Below, in pieces: positions 25,302 through 32,375 of a stretch of 32,375 nt of DNA. The notes beneath the pieces were generated by a model. That model made no database searches and was not told the origin of the DNA. It saw nothing but the letters and a program-made list of their open reading frames with translations. Origin of the DNA: Deltaproteobacteria bacterium (GTDB lineage: Bacteria; Desulfobacterota; Desulfarculia; Adiutricales; JAGVGV01); NCBI GenBank assembly GCA_015233515.1, contig JADFXS010000010.1:1-32375 (forward strand), given 5' to 3'. The position numbers were made by a program, and so were the translations under genes. Each line of letters starts with the position of its first letter. The first letter of the stretch is position 1.

Positions 25302-28300
25302 TCACACCGGCAATTGAATGATGAACCGCGCGCCTCCGCCCGGACGCGATTCCACCTTCATCGAACCGCCATGGTTTTCCGTAATGATAAAATATGACAC
25401 GGAAAGCCCCAGCCCGGTGCCTTGTCCCACGGGTTTAGTGGTAAAAAAGGGCTCGAACACCCGTTTTTTGATTTCTTCCGTCATGCCGGGTCCATTGTCC
25501 TCGACTTCTATCCGAATGAATTTTTCTTCGTTGACCGTCCGGATAACAATCCGGGGCGCAACCGTCATTTGGCCGTGATTCCGGGATTCCTGCATGGCTT
25601 CCGCGGCATTTTTAAGCAGGTTCAGGATAACCTGCTGAATTTTTTGCAGCTCGCAGCGCACCCAAAGCACATCATCCGCATATTCGCGGATAATTTGGAT
25701 CTGTTTGAAATCGTAAGTTTTCTTCAAATTGTAGTCGGTAGCCGCCAGATCCAGGGTATGATCCAGAATTTCGTGAATCCGGCAATTTTGCAGGCTGGAT
25801 TCGCTTTTTCTGGCGAAACTGAGCATGTTTTGCACGATCGCCGCGGCTCGGGTCCCTGAATCACGCATGGTGTTTAGTAATTTCGGAATATCCCGCCTCT
25901 CCATGTAGGATTTTATCACGTCCATGGAAATCCCGCACGCCTGGGCCACCCGCAAATTGGCCGGCAAATCTCCGGTCAACCTATCCTGTAACACCCAGGC
26001 GGTCTGGATCATACCCCCCAAAGGGTTGTTGATCTCATGGGCCATTCCCGCGGCGAGGCCGCCGACCGAAAGCATTTTCTCGCTCTGAATCATCATTTCT
26101 TCCAGGCGAACGCGTTCCGTCACATCGTCCAGCCGAATAACCGCTCCTTCTATCCCGTTGGTAATCAATGGGTACACGGTCAGGTCTTCGTAGCGGGTTT
26201 CACCCGCTAACTGGTAAGTTTTGCGTTGACCTTGCCTGGTCAATCGCTCCCGGATACTGGCGTGGATGGCCGTCATTTCCGTCCCCAACCTGGCGAAAAC
26301 TTCTTCAAGGCTTTTCCCTAGCGCGTTCTCCCGATGAAAGCCGGTTTGACGCTCAGCCTCAAGGTTCCACTGAGTGACCTTTCCTTCGGCATCGACTCCG
26401 ATCAGCACCGACGGCATGGAGTCGATGATATTGACCAAAAAATTGCGCAGCCGTCGTAGTTCATCTTCGATTTCCTTACGTTCCGTTATGTCCAATGTTG
26501 TTCCAAAAAGCCGGATCGGCCGGCCCTGGTCATCGCGTATAGCTCGCCCCTTGGATTGCACCACCCGCTGGATGCCCGGCGCGGGTTGTATCCGATGTTC
26601 AACGTTATAAGGAATATCTTGTTCATAGGCGGCGCGGGCGGCTTTCATGGTCGGCGCCACATCATCCGGATGCAGCGTCTTATAAAACCCTTCCCGGGTG
26701 CTGTCGGCGCGGTGACTATCACCAAAGATGCGATAGTACTCCTCCGATCCCTTCAGCTCTTCGGTGACTGGATAATACTCCCAGTGTCCCACATGGGCTA
26801 TGGCCTGGGCTTCGGACAGGGCCGCTTCACTGGCCCGTAACGCCTCCTCGGCTCGCTTGCGCTCGGTGATGTCGATATTAAAGCTGATCAACCCGTTAAC
26901 CTGTCCTTGGGCGTCCCGCAGAGGAGCGGTGGAGACGCTCAGGTGGATGAGTGAGCCATCTTTCTTGCGCCGGACAACTTCGATATTGGTAGACCCACCA
27001 CCATACATGGCACGCGCCCGTAAAATGTCATGCTCCTCCTTCTTTTCACTAGGGATGGCGGGATGAGGAAATCCTAAAACCTCATCGGCCCGCCAGCCAA
27101 AAACATGTTCGGCGGCCGGGTTCCAAAAAGTGACCAGTCCCTCGGTGTCAAGGGTAAGGATGGGCAGGGGCGAGGATTGGATCAGGGTTTCAAGAAATTG
27201 GTTGGTTTGCTTCAAGGCCTCCTCGGCTCGCTTGCGTTCGGTGATATCGACATTAAAGCTGATCAATCCGGTGATTTGTCCTTGAGCGTCCCGCAAAGGC
27301 GCGGTGGAGACGCTCAGGTGGATGGGGGAACCGTCTTTCCTGCGCCGCTGAACTTCGATATTGGTATACCCATCGCCATGCATGGAATGTTCGCGTATAG
27401 CGTCATGCTCGGCTTTCTTTTCACTGGTGATAGTGGGAAGAGGAAAGCCTAAAACTTCATCGGCTCGCCAACCAAGAACATGTTCGGCGGCCGGGTTCCA
27501 AAAGGTAACCAATCCATTGTAGTCAAGGGCCACGATAGGCAGGGGCGAGGACTTGATCAGGGCGCCGAGAAACTGATTGGTTTGCATCAAGGCTTCCTCG
27601 GCCCGCTTGCTTTCGGTGATATCCAACATTATCGCCACATAACCCGCATCCTCGTTCGACGGATCCAAGGTGGTAAACCTCACGATTATACTGATGAGCG
27701 AACCGCTCTTATGACGGCAGCGCGCCTCGGTTGAAAATATATTCGTTTTCAACCCGTCGAAATGGACCATCCGGCCGATTCGCTCATACTCCTCTTGTGA
27801 TTCGTAGATCATACGCGATGTCTGGCCGATGAATTCCTCTCGGGTATACCCGAACATCTCGGTCATGGTATCGTTGACATGAAGAAACACTCGGTCGCGG
27901 ACAAGGCAGATGCCCACGGGCGCGGTTCGCAATATGCTGCGTAACTCCAGTTCGTTCCGGCGCAAATCCTCTTCCATCCGTTTGCGGTCGGAGATATCGA
28001 TGATGGAAGTCAGGATCACGTGTTCCTTGCCCAGCTCGATTATTTTGCTGGAATATATTATATGAAATGATTCTCCATCCTTATTTGTTACCATTGTTTC
28101 TACAAGGTTAATTTCACCCTTGTCGTAAAAAATTTCTCTAGCCGTTTGATCCGGCAAAAAGACGAATCCAAGTTCAAAGGTGGTTTTTCCGATCACTTCG
28201 GATTCATCATAGCCGATAGCTTGACAAAATGCTTTATTGGCAAAGAGATGACGACCTTGGAAATCAGTGATGATGAATGGATATGGGGCCAGGTTAAAAA

Positions 28301-31046
28301 CGGTCCGGAACCGTTCCTCGCTTTCCCGCAACAGCTTTTCGGCTTGCCGGGTTTCGGTGACATCCTTTAGAACGGCGCCGAAGAAACGAAGACCGGCATC
28401 CTCGACTTGGAAACTGGCATAATCTATGTTGCGGCGTTCTCCAGCTTTAGTGACGATAACGACGCTCTGCAGGTTATTGAAAATCCATTCCTCCTTTTTA
28501 TCGCCGCCGTCGTGAAAAAAATCGGCGACTTGTGTCGCCCGCTCCGGAGAAAACGACTCCGACGCAATCACTAATGCTTGAATTTCCCAAATAAATCTTC
28601 CTATAACCTCGGAGCGCGAATAACCCAGCATCCTCTCGCAGGCCGTATTCCATTCGGTAACATAGCCTTTTTCATCCACCAGAATGAAACCGTCATACAT
28701 TTTTTCGATGCTGAGCCGGAACTTTTTTTCACTTTTGCGTATCTCCCCTTCGGCCCGCTTGATATCGGTAATATCCATGACAATGATAATAATCATCTTT
28801 TCGTCGTTAATATCGATCGGTGCGCCGGAGAAGAGGACGTTGATGATCTTACCGTCTTTTCTGATCAATTTGGTTTCGAATTGGCTGAATGGATCATTTT
28901 CAGTCATAGCGGCGATGATACGATCGCGCTCCGCGGTATCGGTCCAAAGGCCCATTTCTTTCGAGGTTCTGCCAATGGTTTCATGGCGAGAATAGCCCAA
29001 ACATTTTTCAAAAGCCTGGTTAACGTCATAAAAAAGTCCATCAGATAAACGAGTTATAGACATATGTATAGGGCTCAGATCGAATATCCTTCGAAATTTC
29101 TCCTCGCTTTTTCTTAGTTCCGCCTCGATGCGGTTACGTTCCGTGATGTCGCGCATGATAGTGGACATATACCGGGCTTCGCCGCTTGAATCTCGGTGGA
29201 GAATAAGAATTTGAGAAACCGGAATCTCGCGACCGTCTTGCATGTTTTTGACGGCGGTCTCACCTTGCCAGACATCTTTTTCAAAAGCCTGAGGATTACC
29301 TTCCTTTTGAAGCAGTTGGAAAGCCCAATCCGGATGGCAATCGGCGATGGTGAGCATAGGCAGATCACCTAATTCGTTCAAACCCAATAAACGGCGCCCG
29401 GCCTTGTTTATGTATGATATCCGGCCATCGAGCGCAGCCGAGCCCACGAAATCGCTGGTTTGTTCCACAATGGCCGTCAGGCGAGCCTGCTCGTCTTCAG
29501 CTTTCTTGCGTCTGGTGACATCCATTATGACGCCGTTATAAAATAAAACATCTCCCTGACGTTGCGGAGTGGCCATTCCATGCAGCCAGATGATCTCTCC
29601 GGAGGGTTTAATGAATCTTCCCTCGTGATCAAAGACTTCGCCCGATTCGATGGCCTTGGTTACGGCTTCGTGGAAACGCCGGTGTTCGGAATCAGGGACT
29701 TGGGCGTTAAAGCGTTCTAAATAGTCGTCCGCGCGATTATCGAGACCGGTGATGTCCAATGATCGCTCGCTCACGTAACTCATGCCCCAAGAGCCGTTCG
29801 GTCGAACATAAAATTGATAGATAAGCCCCGGAATGCTGTTGGCGATATCCTGAAGCTTACGTTGGCTTTGACGCAGGGCCTTCTGAGCTTGATTAAGTTC
29901 GACCAATTGGCGTTCCCGGTTTTGATAGAGGCTTTTCAACTCCTCCCGCATCCAACGAAAAACACCAGCCAGGACCCCAACCTCATCACGTCGTTGTATA
30001 TCGATAATTTCAACATCCAGATCGCCGGCTCCTATCTGGCGAGCAGCCCGGGTCAAGGCTCGGATCGGACAAACAAGGCGTTTGGCGACTACAAAAACCA
30101 AGCTGCAAGCTGCCAGGACACCAATTATAGTGACGCTCACCAAATACCATTGCATCCGATACACGCTCTGATAGGCCTCTTGAACCGGCAATTCCACAAT
30201 CACCGCCCATCTCGTGTTTTCGATAGGTTTATATAGACCGATCACCGGTTCGTGGTTCAAGCCTTGGTACTCATAAACACCTATCGGATCACCGGCGGCC
30301 TCGGTCAGGTACGCGGATACCGGCGGTATGCCGCGCATGTCCTCGCCGTATCGCTGCAAGACGGTAGCGAGTTCCTGGTAGGCCACAAAGCGTCCCTTGG
30401 AATCAACAATATAAGCGTATCCGGTCCGGCCGATACTCAGGCGGGAAATTTTTTGCCACAATGTCGTGGCATTGACCTCGGCCAGCATGACCATGTTGTA
30501 TCGGCCGGCGTGACTAGGAACGGCGATTTCAAGGGATAACAGACCGCTATCAGGGGAGATATATAACGGGCCGATATAGGTGCGACCTTTGCTTGCTTCT
30601 TGAAATCCGGGATGATCAGCCCGAACTTTCAATTCATGCGGCAGGTAGGTTCGGAATCGAGAGACGACTAGCGTTTCAATCCCATCGTCGTTCAATACGG
30701 CAATTCTATTGAATAGGGAAGAATGATGGATCAGAAACGAATCCAAATTCGCCTGATGTTTGGGTCGTTTCGGCTCGTTTTCGAAATCCGTCAATTCGAA
30801 AGATTGCAGAATATCATTTACTTCGCTGATATAGCTGGAAATAAAAACGGCCAGCATCTCCGCGTTTTTTTTCTGCAAACGGTAGACGTCCTCTTGCAGG
30901 GCCTGACGGGCGATATAATTCAATCCCCCACCCAAGGCAAGCAAGGTTGAAAAAACCACGATCAAGGTGACCCAGGTGAACCGGGTCGCCAGACTTCGGC
31001 GCCAGGTCACATCGCGATGGACATTTTCAGCGGATTCAGTCTTCAT
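25302..31046 (-). CDS. Very large membrane sensor kinase: Cache-HAMP-ten PAS-HisKA-HATPase
   Basis: This 1914-aa kinase has a transmembrane helix at about 22-45, an extracellular dCache-like sensor (about 46-298; GRTGYAYIVDSKGRFVAY), a second helix at about 300-322, a HAMP segment (about 323-375), then ten consecutive PAS domains, each ending in a DITERK-type or DVTE-type motif. HisKA follows with H-box GMAHEINNP (His near 1670) and then HATPase with LNLLKNAAEAM, DNGPGMTEE and GTGLGLSV up to the C-terminus. There is no receiver in the protein, so phosphate probably passes to the separate receiver that overlaps or follows its stop. Residues 1153-1277 and 1278-1402 are a recent tandem PAS duplication. 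The ribosome binding site before ATG 31046 is poor. The ligand is unknown. Confidence 0.95.
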   Translation of the reverse strand: MKTESAENVHRDVTWRRSLATRFTWVTLIVVFSTLLALGGGLNYIARQALQEDVYRLQKKNAEMLAVFISSYISEVNDILQSFELTDFENEPKRPKHQANLDSFLIHHSSLFNRIAVLNDDGIETLVVSRFRTYLPHELKVRADHPGFQEASKGRTYIGPLYISPDSGLLSLEIAVPSHAGRYNMVMLAEVNATTLWQKISRLSIGRTGYAYIVDSKGRFVAYQELATVLQRYGEDMRGIPPVSAYLTEAAGDPIGVYEYQGLNHEPVIGLYKPIENTRWAVIVELPVQEAYQSVYRMQWYLVSVTIIGVLAACSLVFVVAKRLVCPIRALTRAARQIGAGDLDVEIIDIQRRDEVGVLAGVFRWMREELKSLYQNRERQLVELNQAQKALRQSQRKLQDIANSIPGLIYQFYVRPNGSWGMSYVSERSLDITGLDNRADDYLERFNAQVPDSEHRRFHEAVTKAIESGEVFDHEGRFIKPSGEIIWLHGMATPQRQGDVLFYNGVIMDVTRRKKAEDEQARLTAIVEQTSDFVGSAALDGRISYINKAGRRLLGLNELGDLPMLTIADCHPDWAFQLLQKEGNPQAFEKDVWQGETAVKNMQDGREIPVSQILILHRDSSGEARYMSTIMRDITERNRIEAELRKSEEKFRRIFDLSPIHMSITRLSDGLFYDVNQAFEKCLGYSRHETIGRTSKEMGLWTDTAERDRIIAAMTENDPFSQFETKLIRKDGKIINVLFSGAPIDINDEKMIIIIVMDITDIKRAEGEIRKSEKKFRLSIEKMYDGFILVDEKGYVTEWNTACERMLGYSRSEVIGRFIWEIQALVIASESFSPERATQVADFFHDGGDKKEEWIFNNLQSVVIVTKAGERRNIDYASFQVEDAGLRFFGAVLKDVTETRQAEKLLRESEERFRTVFNLAPYPFIITDFQGRHLFANKAFCQAIGYDESEVIGKTTFELGFVFLPDQTAREIFYDKGEINLVETMVTNKDGESFHIIYSSKIIELGKEHVILTSIIDISDRKRMEEDLRRNELELRSILRTAPVGICLVRDRVFLHVNDTMTEMFGYTREEFIGQTSRMIYESQEEYERIGRMVHFDGLKTNIFSTEARCRHKSGSLISIIVRFTTLDPSNEDAGYVAIMLDITESKRAEEALMQTNQFLGALIKSSPLPIVALDYNGLVTFWNPAAEHVLGWRADEVLGFPLPTITSEKKAEHDAIREHSMHGDGYTNIEVQRRRKDGSPIHLSVSTAPLRDAQGQITGLISFNVDITERKRAEEALKQTNQFLETLIQSSPLPILTLDTEGLVTFWNPAAEHVFGWRADEVLGFPHPAIPSEKKEEHDILRARAMYGGGSTNIEVVRRKKDGSLIHLSVSTAPLRDAQGQVNGLISFNIDITERKRAEEALRASEAALSEAQAIAHVGHWEYYPVTEELKGSEEYYRIFGDSHRADSTREGFYKTLHPDDVAPTMKAARAAYEQDIPYNVEHRIQPAPGIQRVVQSKGRAIRDDQGRPIRLFGTTLDITERKEIEDELRRLRNFLVNIIDSMPSVLIGVDAEGKVTQWNLEAERQTGFHRENALGKSLEEVFARLGTEMTAIHASIRERLTRQGQRKTYQLAGETRYEDLTVYPLITNGIEGAVIRLDDVTERVRLEEMMIQSEKMLSVGGLAAGMAHEINNPLGGMIQTAWVLQDRLTGDLPANLRVAQACGISMDVIKSYMERRDIPKLLNTMRDSGTRAAAIVQNMLSFARKSESSLQNCRIHEILDHTLDLAATDYNLKKTYDFKQIQIIREYADDVLWVRCELQKIQQVILNLLKNAAEAMQESRNHGQMTVAPRIVIRTVNEEKFIRIEVEDNGPGMTEEIKKRVFEPFFTTKPVGQGTGLGLSVSYFIITENHGGSMKVESRPGGGARFIIQLPV
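26842..27591. repeat. Tandem duplication of a 375-bp PAS unit within the sensor kinase
   Basis: Units 26842-27216 and 27217-27591 are exactly 375 bp (125 codons) each. My hand alignment of the two peptides finds 27 differences in 125 residues, about 78% identity, with stretches such as LVTFWNPAAEHV and IHLSVSTAPLRDAQGQ unchanged. They encode PAS domains seven and eight. The start of the unit motif (gcctcctcggctcgcttgcg) appears a third time, slightly changed, at 27592. Confidence 0.9.
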
Positions 31047-31164
31047 TTTATAGTCATTGCTCCAAGTGAACCTTGACCGTTGTATATTCCATCGGTCGGT
31101 TCATTGATCTCAGGATAGAAGATACCATTTTTAGGGTTTTTTAACTCCCCGGTCACGCTTTCGT

Positions 31165-31284
31165 TTGAACATGCAGGAGCGCGCATCCCCGTAGCCTGCT
31201 ACGGGATTCGTGAGTAAAAAAAACTGAAGTTTTCGTTCCTTACACGTAGGGGATTCCCCGCGGCTTGCCGCGGAGAGCTTCAAC
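31165..31284 (-). repeat. Double-hairpin intergenic repeat, copy D (inverted)
   Basis: In reverse complement this copy reads gttgaagctctccgcggc through ccgcggggaatc, the conserved centre cgtgtaaggaacgaaa, an A/T run, and the right palindrome cccgtagcaggctacggg, ending in tgcatgttcaa. It has the same order as copies A-C but the opposite orientation, beyond the 5' end of the sensor kinase. Confidence 0.85.
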
Positions 31285-31380
31285 ATGATGCTTTATTTTG
31301 AAACCGATCTCATCCTATTGACAATTTATGTTAATATTATCGTCCCGGAGTCGATTATTCAATCGGCAGTGGGCCAGGTA

Positions 31381-31400
31381 AAAGCATTGAGAATGCTTTT
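31381..31400. terminator. Short AT-rich hairpin in the divergent gap
   Basis: AAAGCATT and AATGCTTT form a perfect 8-bp stem with loop GAG and run into a short T stretch on the plus strand. No plus-strand gene is seen upstream that it would terminate, so function is doubtful; it could be an operator-like dyad. Confidence 0.25.
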
Positions 31401-31603
31401 TCAGGCCTATGGATAATTTGTTCCCGTGCCCGGTTGCGGCCTTTCAATCGGACCAACACTTCCGGGACCAAGGCTGACCCGCCGGACTTGGCGGCATGAA
31501 ACGCTGATCAGTTCCTATCGGACCTGGGAGCGTGGGACTGACTCGGGCATGAATCAGGCGTCCCGATTCAACTGATGTGATAAAACTACCTAGGTGGTGA
31601 ATT

Positions 31604-32375
31604 TTGATTCCCGGCAATTTATTGACCACGGCCATGGCCGTGATGCCGCACACGGATGTGGACCGGGCCTTGAACATGGCCTTGTCCCTGGACATTCCTT
31701 TTTGGCCGCAACTTCCCAACTACAACTACCGCGAGGATATGTACGTTCAAGCTTCGGAACATTTTCCCGGTATGATTGTAGATTTGGAGAAAAGAAACTT
31801 AAGTTTCTCCCTGGATAAATTTCTGTCCGAGTATTCCGATACCATGAGTCATTTCGAGGAACCGGAATATTTTGATATTTCCCCGGAGTACTCCGTGGTC
31901 TACCAGAAATTCCTGTCCCTGGACCTGGCCGACCGACCGGCTATCCGAGGCCAATTGGAAGGTCCCATCAGTTTCGGCCTGAACGTCAAGGATCAAGACG
32001 ACCGGCCCATTTTATTCGACGACACGGTTCGATCTTTCATGTTGGAAGTCATGGCCAAACGAGTCAACGTTCAGCTTCAACGACTGAAAATGATCAACCC
32101 CAACGCTTTCATGTTCGTGGACGAACCCGGGCTGCAATTCCTGTTCAGCGGGCTTTCCGGATATAATGATGTCGCCGGGAAGAGGGATTTGGAGTTTTTT
32201 TTCTCGGAGATCAACCGACCTAGAGGCGTGCATCTCTGCGGCAATCCGGACTGGGATTTTCTGCTGAACCTGGACCTGGACGTGTTATCCTTGGATATCT
32301 ATAGCAATGGAGAAATTTTTTCGGCATACGCCGGTTCCATCCGCGGGTTTCTGGATCGAGGCGGTGGTCTGGTCT
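31604..32375 (+). CDS. UROD/MetE-like protein (partial, runs off the right edge)
   Basis: The open frame gives 257 codons and continues past the window; relatives are about 340 aa. The N-terminus IPGNLLTTAMAVMPHTDVD and the motif IPFWPQLPNYNYREDMYVQ followed by SEHFPGM fit a family of UROD/MetE-like proteins common in anaerobic deltaproteobacteria and clostridia. FMFVDEPGLQFLFS and HLCGNPDWDFLL (His210 and Cys212, resembling the metal or thiol-binding HxCGN motif of the methionine-synthase fold) strengthen this. The start is TTG 31604, with GGTGG about six bases upstream; the first ATG (31634) would cut the conserved N-terminus. These proteins are thought to act in methyl or thiol transfer, but the substrate is unknown. 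No connection with T6SS is apparent. Confidence 0.85.
   Translation, partial: MIPGNLLTTAMAVMPHTDVDRALNMALSLDIPFWPQLPNYNYREDMYVQASEHFPGMIVDLEKRNLSFSLDKFLSEYSDTMSHFEEPEYFDISPEYSVVYQKFLSLDLADRPAIRGQLEGPISFGLNVKDQDDRPILFDDTVRSFMLEVMAKRVNVQLQRLKMINPNAFMFVDEPGLQFLFSGLSGYNDVAGKRDLEFFFSEINRPRGVHLCGNPDWDFLLNLDLDVLSLDIYSNGEIFSAYAGSIRGFLDRGGGLV

Larger units (their letters stand above)
31047..31603. other. Divergent intergenic region between the sensor kinase and the UROD-like gene
   Basis: This 557-bp gap separates divergent genes. It holds double-hairpin repeat copy D (31165-31284) and a short AT-rich hairpin (31381-31400). A TTGACA at 31318-31323 has no -10 at a suitable distance. Between about 31440 and 31600 I see no supported gene; minus-strand ORFs there overlap the UROD-like gene and are shadows. 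I could not identify a riboswitch. Confidence 0.5.

Noticed and set aside
2451..31284. CRISPR array interpretation of the short repeats
   Set aside because: The copies are kilobases apart, diverged, in both orientations and not separated by uniform spacers.
31318..31340. TTGACA followed by TATTAT as a promoter for the UROD-like gene
   Set aside because: The spacing is only 11 bases, too short for a sigma-70 promoter, and no alternative -10 fits.
31440..31600. Possible cobalamin riboswitch before the UROD/MetE-like gene
   Set aside because: A gctgacccgccg string resembles part of the B12 riboswitch core, but I could not find the B12 box or the flanking conserved elements in order.

Overview
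The window is dominated by a type VI secretion system (T6SS) cluster and an adjacent multi-sensor histidine kinase operon. Base composition near 50% GC, strong AGGAGG-type ribosome binding sites, multi-PAS kinases, a UROD/MetE-like protein at the right edge and many short intergenic repeats suggest a Gram-negative deltaproteobacterium (Desulfobacterota-like). That placement is an inference; no rRNA or other taxonomic marker is present.

Layout, left to right. Positions 1-593 hold no convincing complete gene. A sigma-54 activator with two PAS domains (594-2381, minus) follows. Nearly everything to 31046 is also on the minus strand. In transcription order the T6SS cluster reads tssJ (21545-21015), tssK, tssL, tssM, tssA, a fused tssB-tssC gene, hcp, tssE, tssF, tssG, vgrG, a DUF4123 adaptor, a GNAT acetyltransferase and a periplasmic ankyrin-repeat protein (3081-2644). 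With tssJ, tssL and tssM present it is a canonical proteobacterial-type (T6SS-i) system: membrane complex (JLM), baseplate (EFGK), TssA, sheath (BC), tube (Hcp) and spike (VgrG). No ClpV/TssH, PAAR, Fha or peptidoglycan-binding TagL-type gene is in the window.

Upstream of tssJ, a 487-bp gap carries a plausible sigma-70 promoter and a dyad just before tssJ. Beyond it lies a three-gene signalling operon on the same strand: a 1914-aa membrane histidine kinase with an extracellular sensor, HAMP and ten PAS domains (31046-25302), a stand-alone receiver (25287-24898), and a 952-aa REC-GAF-PAS-PAS-kinase-REC hybrid (24891-22033). None of the three has a DNA-binding output domain. On the right, a divergent plus-strand gene with a TTG start (31604 onward) runs off the window and encodes a UROD/MetE-like protein.

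The most unusual points are: (1) the natural TssB-TssC sheath fusion in one ORF, combined with the absence of clpV nearby; (2) a 142-bp element with about 30-bp terminal inverted repeats between tssA and tssBC, whose reading frame runs into tssBC and would cause start misannotation, plus a truncated copy that does the same before tssE; (3) a separate family of about 120-bp double-hairpin repeats at gene boundaries across the cluster; and (4) the GNAT and secreted ankyrin genes behind the VgrG-DUF4123 pair, where effector and immunity genes usually sit.
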